From assembly GCF_005405925.1 (NCBI RefSeq), contig NZ_BJHV01000001.1, forward strand, positions 3,534,001-3,598,000: a stretch of 64,000 nucleotides of DNA, given 5' to 3'. The translations under genes were made by a program, and so were the position numbers. The notes under the pieces were generated by a model. It ran no database searches and was not told the origin of the DNA. It saw nothing but the letters and a program-made list of their open reading frames with translations. This document shows, one piece after another, positions 53,880 to 61,727 of this stretch. Every line of letters begins with the position of its first letter. Position 1 is the first letter of the stretch. The stretch is from Streptomyces antimycoticus (GTDB lineage Bacteria; Actinomycetota; Actinomycetes; Streptomycetales; Streptomycetaceae).

Positions 53880-54557
53880 GTGCGCATACTGGTGGTGGAA
53901 GACGACGCCCGGCTCCGCGAACTGCTCACCGAGGGCCTGGAGCAGGAGGGTTTCACCATCGAGACGGCGGCGGACGGGCCCAGCGGCCTGGCGCTCGCCC
54001 GCTCCGGCGGATACGCGGCGATCGTGCTGGACGTGATGCTCCCCGGGTGCTCCGGCTATCAGCTCTGCTCGCGGCTGCGCGAGAAGGGCGACTGGACGCC
54101 GATCCTGATGCTCACCGCCAAGGACGGCGAGTACGACGAGGCCGATGGGCTCGACGTGGGGGCTGATGACTATCTGACCAAGCCGTTCTCCTTCGTCGTC
54201 CTGATCGCACGGGTGCGGGCTCTGGTGCGGCGCGGCGGGCTGGACCGGCCCGATGTGCTGGAGCTGGGCGATCTGCGGCTGGAGCCCGCCGCGTTGGCCT
54301 GTGCGCGGGGGAAGGAAGAGGTCACGCTCACGGCCAAGGAGTTCGCCGTGCTGGAGTACCTCGCCCGGCGCGCGGGACAGGTGGTCTCCAAGTCCGAGAT
54401 CGTGCAGAGCGTGTGGGACACCGCGTACGACGGCGGGGCCAATCTCGTCGAGGTCTATATCCGGAGCCTGCGCCGGAAGATCGATGTGCCGTACGGACGG
54501 CAGTCGATCCGCACGATACGGGGCGCGGGCTATCTGCTGGCCCGCGACGGAGGGTGA
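53880..54557 (+). CDS. OmpR-family response regulator
   Basis: A 225-residue regulator. The receiver has acidic pocket EDD (residues 7-9), phospho-acceptor Asp in IVLDVMLPG, Thr in LMLTAKD and Lys in YLTKPFS. The winged-helix effector follows (LTAKEFAVLEYLARRAGQVVS, VYIRSLRRKID, IRTIRGAGYLL). GTG 53880 is the start. The kinase gene follows 4 bp downstream, and an array of repeats upstream suggests autoregulation along with the divergent secreted protein. Confidence 0.94.
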   Translation: MRILVVEDDARLRELLTEGLEQEGFTIETAADGPSGLALARSGGYAAIVLDVMLPGCSGYQLCSRLREKGDWTPILMLTAKDGEYDEADGLDVGADDYLTKPFSFVVLIARVRALVRRGGLDRPDVLELGDLRLEPAALACARGKEEVTLTAKEFAVLEYLARRAGQVVSKSEIVQSVWDTAYDGGANLVEVYIRSLRRKIDVPYGRQSIRTIRGAGYLLARDGG

Positions 54558-54561
54558 GACG

Positions 54562-55992
54562 GTGGGGCACATCAGCGCGGGCGCGGGGCGCATCCCGGAT
54601 GTCGGAGGACGGGACATCGGGCACACGGCCGACGGCGAGCCCCCAGGGCACACAGGACGCCGCCGCCCGCACCTGACGTCCGGGCTGAGCGTGCGTGCCA
54701 AGGCCGTGCTGGCGGCCGCCGGGACCGTGGCCTTCGCGATCGGGCTGTGCATGCTGGCCCTGGTGCTGGCCCTGCAGCACAACCTTCGCGCCAGCGCCGA
54801 CCTGGACGCCAGGAACGCCGCGGCGGCGATCAAGGGCCAACTGGCGCTGACCCACCCCGCGCCGCAGCGGGCGCTCATCGTCGCCCCCGGCGCGGTGACG
54901 ATCAAGGACGTCTCCGGCCGGACGGTCACCCCCACCATGCCGACCGAGGCCGGTTCGCAGCAGACGGAGGTCACCCCGCAGGACTCGGCCGGTTCCACGA
55001 TGCTCCCGGTCAAGCCCGTCAAGCCCGTCCAGGCCGGGCAGCCGTACAGCGTGAGGGTGAGCCCCTCGACCACCGCCGTCGACAACGCCACCGGTCTGCT
55101 GCTGCGCCAGGCCGCCCCCGCGGCCGCCGGTCTGGTGCTGTTCGTGGCGGGGCTGACCTGGCTGCTCGTGGGGCGCGCCCTGCGCCCGGTCGCCGCGATG
55201 CGGCAGGAGTTCACCGAGATCACCGAGCGCGATCTGCATCGCCGGGTGCCGGTGCCCCGGGCGCGGGACGAGATCCACCGGCTGGCCCGGACCATGAACG
55301 CCACGCTGGACCGGCTGCACCGGGCCATGACCCGGCAGCGGCAGTTCGTGGCCGACGCCTCGCATGAGCTGCGCAGCCCCATCGCGGCCGTGCGCGCCCA
55401 GCTCGAACTGGTCCTGGCCCGCCCGTCGCGTACCGACTGGCCGGCCGCCGTGCACAAGGCGCTGCGGGACACCGACCGGCTGCAGGCCGTCGCCTCCGAT
55501 CTGCTGCTGCTCGCCCGGCTGGACGCGCAGGAGGCGCCGCGCACCGCGGCGGTGGATCTCGGCGCGCTGGCGGCCGAGGAGGTACGGCGCCACCCGGGCG
55601 CGCTCACGTTGGCCGGGGAGCAGGAGCGGGCGGCCGTGGTGACCGGCAGCCGGGTGCAGCTCTCCCGGCTGCTCACCAACCTGGCCGACAACGCCCGTCG
55701 GCATACCCGTACCACCGTCTCGATCACCGTGGCGGTCCGCGGCGGCCTGGTCGAACTGGCCGTGGACGACGACGGTCCGGGCATCCCCGAGGCCGACCGC
55801 GAGCGCGTTTTCGAGCGGTTCACCCGGCTGGATGACGCCCGGGCCCGCCAGGACGGCGGCACCGGTCTCGGGCTCGCCATCGCCAATGACATCGCTCACG
55901 CCCACGGAGGCACCCTTACGGTGCTCACCAGCCCGCGAGGCGGGGCTCGCCTGCTGTTGTGTCTGCCGCGGACGGACGTCGCCCAACCCTGA
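54562..55992 (+). CDS. Sensor histidine kinase
   Basis: A 476-residue membrane kinase. Two membrane segments (about residues 45-67 and 180-202) flank a 110-residue extracytoplasmic sensor containing TMLPVKPVKPVQAGQPYSVR. HAMP and dimerisation domains follow: FVADASHELRSPIAAVRAQL with the phospho-His, then NLADNARRHT (N box), DDDGPGIPEADRERVFERF (G1) and GTGLGLAIANDI (G2). GTG 54562 follows GGAGGGTGAGAC. The first 40 residues are unusually Gly/His-rich. Partner of the adjacent regulator. Confidence 0.93.
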   Translation: MGHISAGAGRIPDVGGRDIGHTADGEPPGHTGRRRPHLTSGLSVRAKAVLAAAGTVAFAIGLCMLALVLALQHNLRASADLDARNAAAAIKGQLALTHPAPQRALIVAPGAVTIKDVSGRTVTPTMPTEAGSQQTEVTPQDSAGSTMLPVKPVKPVQAGQPYSVRVSPSTTAVDNATGLLLRQAAPAAAGLVLFVAGLTWLLVGRALRPVAAMRQEFTEITERDLHRRVPVPRARDEIHRLARTMNATLDRLHRAMTRQRQFVADASHELRSPIAAVRAQLELVLARPSRTDWPAAVHKALRDTDRLQAVASDLLLLARLDAQEAPRTAAVDLGALAAEEVRRHPGALTLAGEQERAAVVTGSRVQLSRLLTNLADNARRHTRTTVSITVAVRGGLVELAVDDDGPGIPEADRERVFERFTRLDDARARQDGGTGLGLAIANDIAHAHGGTLTVLTSPRGGARLLLCLPRTDVAQP

Positions 55993-56109
55993 CCCCGGTG
56001 CGGACGCGGCGTCTCACTCGTGAGAGTTTGGCAACTACCGGACCAGACTGATCAGTTGGTCAGTAGTATCTGCCCTTTCCTGGCCGTGTCCCAGATGGAG
56101 GTGTCAAAG

Positions 56110-57510
56110 GTGCTGTCGGGGACGGAGGCCGTCGTCGTGGCCGCGTCCGCGGTGCTGGTACTGGTGCTGTCGCTGTGCCTCACCTGGGTGGTCAGACTCC
56201 GTCGCGCGCTGGCTGACGCGCGTGCGGCGACCGAGCGAGAACGAGCCGTTTCCGAACGGGAACGAGCCAATGCCGCGCGCGAGCGCGCGCTGGCGGCCGA
56301 GCGCGGCGAAGAGGTCGCACGGCTGGCCGCCGTACAGAGCGACCTGGACGAGGCGGCGCGCCGGGAGCGGAGGCTGCGCGACTCCGTCCAGGCGTCGTTC
56401 GAGTCCGTGGCCCGCAATATGCACGCCATGTCGATGGTGCAGCAGCAGGTCCTCGACGGTCTTGAGCAGCATGTCGAGGACGCGCGGCTGATGGGCGAGG
56501 TGATGAAGGCGGACCACGCGGCCGCCCAGATGACCCGTAAGGCCCAGACGCTGCTGGTGATGTGCGGGATCTGGCCCGCGCGGCGGGAGACCCGGCCGGT
56601 GTCGCTCTTCGACTGCGTGCGCGGCGCGCAGTCGCGCATCGTGGAGTTCGGCCGGGTGGACGTCCATGGCGGGCAGACCCTCTACGCGGTGGCACCCGCC
56701 GTGGAGGGCCTGATGCACGCGGTGGCCGAACTCCTGGAGAACGCCACGGTCTTCTCCCCCTCCCGCACCCAGGTCGCGGTCGCCGTCCGGGAGGTCGCGG
56801 CGGGCGCGGTCATCGAGATCGACGACGCGGGGCTCGGTATGCCGCCGGACGTGCTGGAAAAGGCCGTGGGCCAGCTGCGGGACGGTCTGGACCTGGCCCA
56901 GCTGGGCGCCGTGCCGCGGCTGGGGCTCGCCTGTGTCGGGCGCTGGTCGCGGGAGCTGGGCTTCGGGGTGGAGCTGTCCACGGCGTCGGCGTACGGCGGG
57001 ACGCGGGTGGTGGTCTTCGTACCGCACCGGCTGCTGACCGAGCCGACGAGCGCGGTCCGGGCCGCGGACCAAAGGCCGGTGGTCGTGGAGCCCGTGACCG
57101 TCGGCACGGTGAGCCACGACGCGGGCGGCACCGGCCTCGGCCCGGCCGCCGCGGACCCCACCGGGGACGGCTCGCTCAACGGCCTGTCCGTGGACGACGC
57201 CCCCGACTCCCCCGAGGCCCCCGCGCCGCTCGGCACCGGGCTGCCCCGGCGCCGCAACCGCCGCCGCCCGGCCTCCGGAATCGCCCCGGCCGACACGGCC
57301 GATATGGCCACCGCCTCCGGCGCCCCCGCCCGCGCCGCGCCCACCCCGCACACCAGCGCCTCCTGGACGCCGGAGGCCGCCCGCGCCTCCATCACCAGCG
57401 TCGTCTCCGGCACCCGCCGCGGGCGGGTGGAGGCGGAGGACGCGGCCGTACCGCTGACGGAGGAAAAGAGTCCGGACCGAGAAGACCGAGACCGAGAAGG
57501 AGGCCGGTAG
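56110..57510 (+). CDS. cvnA: Conservon protein CvnA, sensor-kinase-like ATPase
   Basis: A 466-residue membrane protein with an N-terminal helix (AVVVAASAVLVLVLSLCLTW), a long coiled coil (RERAVSERERANAARERALA) and an HATPase domain (HAVAELLENATVFSPSRTQV, IEIDDAGLGMPPDVL, LGLACVGRWSRELG). Like other CvnA proteins it lacks a clear phospho-His. The rest is disordered. GTG 56110 is preferred because GGAGG lies 8 bases upstream and overlaps ATG 56095. It is the first gene of a conservon, a membrane signalling unit controlling development or antibiotic production in Streptomyces. Confidence 0.92.
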   Translation: MLSGTEAVVVAASAVLVLVLSLCLTWVVRLRRALADARAATERERAVSERERANAARERALAAERGEEVARLAAVQSDLDEAARRERRLRDSVQASFESVARNMHAMSMVQQQVLDGLEQHVEDARLMGEVMKADHAAAQMTRKAQTLLVMCGIWPARRETRPVSLFDCVRGAQSRIVEFGRVDVHGGQTLYAVAPAVEGLMHAVAELLENATVFSPSRTQVAVAVREVAAGAVIEIDDAGLGMPPDVLEKAVGQLRDGLDLAQLGAVPRLGLACVGRWSRELGFGVELSTASAYGGTRVVVFVPHRLLTEPTSAVRAADQRPVVVEPVTVGTVSHDAGGTGLGPAAADPTGDGSLNGLSVDDAPDSPEAPAPLGTGLPRRRNRRRPASGIAPADTADMATASGAPARAAPTPHTSASWTPEAARASITSVVSGTRRGRVEAEDAAVPLTEEKSPDREDRDREGGR

Positions 57511-57959
57511 TGGCCGGAACCATATCCAAGTTGCCCGATGTTGGATGGATGCTGCGTCCGCTGACGGGGATCCCCGGGGTGCGGCATGCCGTCGTCGTCT
57601 CGGAGGACGGTCTGCGCATGGGCCACGACTCCGCCGAGGGGCTGTCCGGCGAGGTGTCCCGGCTCGGTGTGGACGAGGCCGAGTCGCTGGCCGCCGCCTG
57701 TGCCGCGCTGACGGTGACCAGCCAGTCCACCGTGTCGCTGCTGTTCGGCGACGAGGCTGGGGTGCGGCAGCTGATGATCGAATCCGACAGCGGGTTCGTG
57801 CTGTTCACCTCGGCCGGTCAGGGCGCCTCGCTGGGGGTGGCCACCGACACCGAGACGGATGTCGGCCTGGTGGCCCAGCAGATGCAATTACTGGTCGCGA
57901 AGATCGGTGCCCATCTGAGCAGTCAGCCGCGCGACCCGATGGGCCGCCCGGCGTCATGA
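57510..57959 (+). CDS. cvnB: Conservon protein CvnB, roadblock/LC7 domain, with TTA codon
   Basis: A 149-residue roadblock/LC7 protein (GVRHAVVVSEDGLRMGHDS, ESLAAACAALTVTSQSTV, LMIESDSGFVLFTSAGQGAS). In MglA/MglB-like systems such proteins act on small GTPases, so it probably regulates CvnD. GTG 57510 overlaps the cvnA stop. Codon 127 (57888-57890) is TTA, which in Streptomyces needs the bldA tRNA, so translation is likely developmentally timed. Confidence 0.93.
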   Translation: MAGTISKLPDVGWMLRPLTGIPGVRHAVVVSEDGLRMGHDSAEGLSGEVSRLGVDEAESLAAACAALTVTSQSTVSLLFGDEAGVRQLMIESDSGFVLFTSAGQGASLGVATDTETDVGLVAQQMQLLVAKIGAHLSSQPRDPMGRPAS

Positions 57960-58321
57960 GCTCGCCCGGCGAGGAACGCACGACGGCCGCGGTGCGCCCC
58001 TATGTGATCACACGGGGGCGCGCCGGTTCCTCACGGGATGCTCTGCCGCTGGAAACGCTCGTCATGGCGTCCGGGAGCGCGCTGCCACCGCATCTGCAGC
58101 CCGAGTACCGGCGGATCGCCGACCACTGCCAGGGGCTGCTGTCGGTGGCGGAGGTCGCCGCCCATCTCGGTCAGCCGCCGGCCGTGGTGCAGGTGCTGCT
58201 CGCGGACCTCATCGACTGGGGGCACATCGTGGCGCGTCCGCCGATCCGGGTGGTCAAGCGAAAACGTGCCGATTTGGACTTGCTGAGGAAGGTGCTCGAT
58301 GGGCTTGAGAGCAAGCTCTGA
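57956..58321 (+). CDS. cvnC: Conservon protein CvnC, DUF742
   Basis: A 121-residue DUF742 protein: VRPYVITRGRAGSSRDALPL, HCQGLLSVAEVAAHLGQPPA and VVQVLLADLIDWGHIVARPP show the winged-helix-like fold. ATG 57956 overlaps the cvnB stop (ATGA). It is the expected third conservon protein, thought to interact with the others at the membrane. Confidence 0.93.
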   Translation: MSSPGEERTTAAVRPYVITRGRAGSSRDALPLETLVMASGSALPPHLQPEYRRIADHCQGLLSVAEVAAHLGQPPAVVQVLLADLIDWGHIVARPPIRVVKRKRADLDLLRKVLDGLESKL

Positions 58322-58471
58322 GATCTCGATGGCCGGTACGGACGGCACAACGCAGACGAACCCCACGGCCCGCCAGGGCGACGCCGACCGCACGACCCGC
58401 ACAGACCACACCAACGAGACAGGCGAGACGGGCGATACGGACGACATGGACGACATGGACGACACCCCGTC

Positions 58472-59038
58472 ATGTACGTGCAGTCCAGCGTGGCCGGGGC
58501 CGCCAAGATCCTGGTGGTCGGCCCGATGGGCGTCGGCAAGACCACGCTGATCGGCACGGTGTCGGAGATCAAGCCGCTCTCCACCGAGGCGACGATGAGC
58601 CAGGCCGGGGCGCGGCTCGACACCAAGGTGCGGCCGTCGAAGACCACGACCACCGTCGCGCTGGACTTCGGGCGGATCACCCTGGGCGGCGAGCTGGTGC
58701 TGTATCTCTTCGGCACCCCCGGCCAGCAGCGGTTCCTCCCGGCCTGGAAGGACCTGGCGCGCGGCGCGCTGGGCGCGCTCGCGCTGGTCGACACCCGCGA
58801 TCTGGAGGCGTCCTTCGACGCCATCGGGCATCTGGAGGACCTGGATGTGCCGTTCTCCGTCGCGGTCAACGCCTTCCCGGACAGCAAGCCGCACAGCGAG
58901 GACGATCTGCGCTCCGCGCTCGATCTGCTCCCGCACACCCCGCTGGTCATCTGTGACGCCCGGGAGCACCAGTCCTCGGTCAAGGCGCTGATCTCGCTCG
59001 TCTCGCATCTGATCGAGACACTCACGGAGGCGTCATGA
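58472..59038 (+). CDS. cvnD: Conservon protein CvnD, small GTPase-like
   Basis: A 188-residue Ras-like ATP/GTP-binding protein: ILVVGPMGVGKTTLIGTVSE (P-loop), LYLFGTPGQQRF (switch II), and NAFPDSK (N/TKxD equivalent). ATG 58472 has no ribosome binding site and lies 150 bp beyond cvnC, unlike the tight overlaps elsewhere. In another frame ATG 58329 starts 46 hydrophilic codons rich in Thr and Asp that would join this protein if one C were added to the CCCC run at 58465-58468. True start is therefore uncertain. Confidence 0.9.
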   Translation: MYVQSSVAGAAKILVVGPMGVGKTTLIGTVSEIKPLSTEATMSQAGARLDTKVRPSKTTTTVALDFGRITLGGELVLYLFGTPGQQRFLPAWKDLARGALGALALVDTRDLEASFDAIGHLEDLDVPFSVAVNAFPDSKPHSEDDLRSALDLLPHTPLVICDAREHQSSVKALISLVSHLIETLTEAS

Positions 59039-60384
59039 CCGCCCCGGCCCCCACCCGGGTGCCGCTGTACGGAACCACGCTCGACGGTCCGCTGACCGAC
59101 CTGTACGAGCGGATGCGGCGCGACCACGGTCCGGTGGTCCCGGTGGAGATCGCGCCCCGGGTCGAGGCATGGCTGGTCATCGGCCACCGCGAGCTGCTCC
59201 ATCTCACCCGCGACGAGCAGTACTTCTCCCATGACCCGCGCCGCTGGAGCCCGCTGCGCGAGGGCCGGGTGGCCGCCGACTCGCCGCTGATGCCGCTCGT
59301 GGGCTGGCGCCCGGCGCTGCTGTTCGCCGACGGCGCGGCGCACCGCCGGATGCGCTCGGCGGTGGCCGACGCGCTGGGGCGGGTCAACGGCCATGAGCTG
59401 ATCCGTATGGTGCGGGCCACCGCGGAGCGGCTGGTCGCCGGGTTCGCCGACCGGCACGCGGCGGATCTGGTGGAGAGCTACGCGCGTCTCCTGCCGCTGC
59501 AGGTCGTCACCGAACTGCTGGGGCTCGACGAGGAGAACGGGGCGCGGCTGGTCGAGACGCTCACCACGATCGTCGCCCCGACCGTGGCCGCCACCGGCGC
59601 CAACAAGCGGATGGGCCAGATCCTGCTGGAGCTGATCGCCGGGAAGAAGCGGCGGCCGGGCGCGGATCTGACGTCCTGGCTGCTGGAGCACCCCGTCGGG
59701 CTCAGCGACGAGGAGGTGCTGCACAACCTCGTGGTGATCATCGTCGCGGGGAACAACACCACCGTGAACTGGATCGCCTCCACGATCCAGATCCTGCTCA
59801 CCGACCCCGCGTTCCGCTCCTCGCTCACCCACGGCCATCTCACCGTCGACGACGCCCTGGACCTGGTGCTGTGGCGCCAGCCGCCCACCCAGAACTTCCC
59901 CGGCCGCTACGCCACCCGCGATCTGCGCTTCGGCGGCCAGGACATCCGCGCCGGGGACATGCTCATCCTGGGCCTCGCGGGCGCCAACGCCGATCCGGAG
60001 GTACTGCCCGAGGACGGACGGCCGGTGGTCGGCAACCGCTCCTACCTCGCCTTCGGCGCGGGCCCGCACACCTGCCCGGCGCGGGACCCGGCCCGGCTGA
60101 TCACCCGTACCGCCGTGGACACCCTGCGCCACCGGCTGCCGGATATGGAGATCGCGGTGCCGGAGGAGCAGCTTCCGTGGATCACCTCGCCGTGGTCCAA
60201 GGGGCTGGCCAAGCTGCCGGTGCGGTTCTCGGCGCCGCAGCTCGCCGCCGACTCGCCGTCTCCGGCCTCCGGCTCCCCGGCCCGGACCTCCGACTCCCCG
60301 GCCCGGGCCTCCGATTCCCCGGCTCCGACCCCCGACTCCCCGGCCCCCGACTCCCCCGACTCCCCCGCAGGAGACCGCAGATGA
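59035..60384 (+). CDS. Cytochrome P450 lacking the ExxR motif (CYP157-like)
   Basis: A 449-residue P450 whose ATG overlaps the cvnD stop. The heme-binding region FGAGPHTCPARDPARL has the thiolate Cys, and the I-helix reads VVIIVAGNNTTVNWIAST (N in place of the acidic residue of the usual GxE/DT). The K-helix ExxR is replaced: at its place stands LVLW in ALDLVLWRQPPTQNFPGRYA. Loss of ExxR is a known feature of the CYP157 family, which occurs with conservons. The C-terminal 45 residues are Ser-Pro repeats (SDSPARASDSPAPTPDSP). Confidence 0.9.
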   Translation: MTAPAPTRVPLYGTTLDGPLTDLYERMRRDHGPVVPVEIAPRVEAWLVIGHRELLHLTRDEQYFSHDPRRWSPLREGRVAADSPLMPLVGWRPALLFADGAAHRRMRSAVADALGRVNGHELIRMVRATAERLVAGFADRHAADLVESYARLLPLQVVTELLGLDEENGARLVETLTTIVAPTVAATGANKRMGQILLELIAGKKRRPGADLTSWLLEHPVGLSDEEVLHNLVVIIVAGNNTTVNWIASTIQILLTDPAFRSSLTHGHLTVDDALDLVLWRQPPTQNFPGRYATRDLRFGGQDIRAGDMLILGLAGANADPEVLPEDGRPVVGNRSYLAFGAGPHTCPARDPARLITRTAVDTLRHRLPDMEIAVPEEQLPWITSPWSKGLAKLPVRFSAPQLAADSPSPASGSPARTSDSPARASDSPAPTPDSPAPDSPDSPAGDRR

Positions 60385-61646
60385 CCGATGGCCGATGCCC
60401 CGTGTCGCACGCCGACCTCGCACCGCACCGCCTGGACCCCACCGGGGCACGCCAGCACGCGGTCAACGAAGAGCTGCGCGCCCGCGGGGCCGCGGTCCCG
60501 GTCCTGCTGCCCGGTGACGTACCGGGGTACGCCATCACCCGGCACGAGGAGCTGAAGGACTTCGTCACCCACCCCGACGTGGCCAAGAACGCCTGCCACT
60601 TCGCCGCCCTGCAGCGGGACGAGCTCCCGCCCGGCTGGCCGATGCGGACCTTCGCCACCGTCCGGGGCATGATCACCGCGGACGGCGAGGACCACAAGCG
60701 GCTGCGGTCCCTGGTGACCCGGGCGTTCACCCCGCGCCGGGTGGAGGCGCTGCGCCCGGTGGTCCATGAGCTGACCGGCACGCTGCTGGACCGGCTGGCC
60801 GGGGCCGCCACCGCGGATCCGGACGGGGTGGCCGACCTGCGCCGTCACTTCGCACTGCCGCTGCCGATGAGCGTGATCTGCCGGCTCCTGGGCGTCGACG
60901 ACCAGCACCAGGACCGGCTGCACGAGCTGTCCAACGAGATCGTCTCCACCCACACCGCCCCGGAACGGGTCCCGGACGCCAACCGCGAGATGGTCGCGAT
61001 CCTCGGCCAGGTGGCGGCGGCCCGGGCGAAGGATCCCGGGGACGATCTGACCAGCGCGCTGATAGCGGCCCGTGAGGAGGACGGGGACCGGCTCGCCGAG
61101 GAGGAGCTGATCGGCACCCTGATGCTGACGATCATCGCCGGGCACGAGACCACGCTCAACCTGATCACCAACGCGGTACGGGCGCTGTGCAACCACCGCG
61201 ACCAGTTGGATCTCGTTCGCTCCGGTGCCGCGACCTGGGGCGATGTGGTCGAGGAGACGCTGCGGTACGACGGCCCGGTGAGCTACTTCCCGTTCCGCTA
61301 CCCCACCAGGGACCTTCCGGTCGGGGACAGGGTCATCCCCAAGGGCGTGCCCGTGCTCGTCTCGTACACCGCCGCCGGGCGCGACGAGCGGGCGTACGGC
61401 CCGGACGCCGGCCGCTTCGACGTCACCCGGGGCGCCCGCCATCTGTCCTTCGGCCACGGCGCCCACTTCTGCCTGGGCGCCCCGCTGGCCCGGATGGAGG
61501 CCGTGATCGCCCTCGAGGCCCTCTTCACCCGCTTCCCCGACCTCGATCTGGCCGTCCCGGACGAGGAGCTGGTCCCGCACCCCAGCTTCGTCGGCAACAG
61601 CCCGCAGCGGCTCCCCATCCGGCTCGGGGCGGCTCACAGCGCCTGA
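60381..61646 (+). CDS. Cytochrome P450 (conservon-linked, complete motifs)
   Basis: A 421-residue P450 overlapping the preceding P450 gene (ATGA). The I-helix IIAGHETTLNL, the ExxR in VVEETLRYDGPVSYFPF and the heme signature LSFGHGAHFCLGAPLARMEA are all intact. It resembles the CYP154/CYP156-like partners that follow CYP157 in conservons. Substrate unknown; it probably acts on an endogenous metabolite linked to conservon signalling. Confidence 0.92.
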   Translation: MTDGRCPVSHADLAPHRLDPTGARQHAVNEELRARGAAVPVLLPGDVPGYAITRHEELKDFVTHPDVAKNACHFAALQRDELPPGWPMRTFATVRGMITADGEDHKRLRSLVTRAFTPRRVEALRPVVHELTGTLLDRLAGAATADPDGVADLRRHFALPLPMSVICRLLGVDDQHQDRLHELSNEIVSTHTAPERVPDANREMVAILGQVAAARAKDPGDDLTSALIAAREEDGDRLAEEELIGTLMLTIIAGHETTLNLITNAVRALCNHRDQLDLVRSGAATWGDVVEETLRYDGPVSYFPFRYPTRDLPVGDRVIPKGVPVLVSYTAAGRDERAYGPDAGRFDVTRGARHLSFGHGAHFCLGAPLARMEAVIALEALFTRFPDLDLAVPDEELVPHPSFVGNSPQRLPIRLGAAHSA

Positions 61647-61666
61647 GCCGGTGCGCTGAGGGCAGC

Positions 61667-61704
61667 GTTGCCTGCGGGAAACGGCGGGGATGCGGCCGGG
61701 TAAC
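61667..61704 (+). promoter_or_regulatory. GlnR-box-like sequence upstream of the nitrite reductase locus
   Basis: GTTGC (61667), GAAAC (61678), GATGC (61689) and GTAAC (61700) are spaced exactly 11 bases apart, the GlnR box geometry; the first b-site is perfect. It ends 24 bp before ATG 61728. Confidence 0.5.
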
Positions 61705-61727
61705 AGGCACCCCGCACGCTTCCTGGC

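Noticed and set aside
53853..55892. 679-codon minus-strand open frame opposite the two-component genes
   Set aside because: Ser/Arg-rich shadow with no motif; regulator and kinase are clear on the plus strand.
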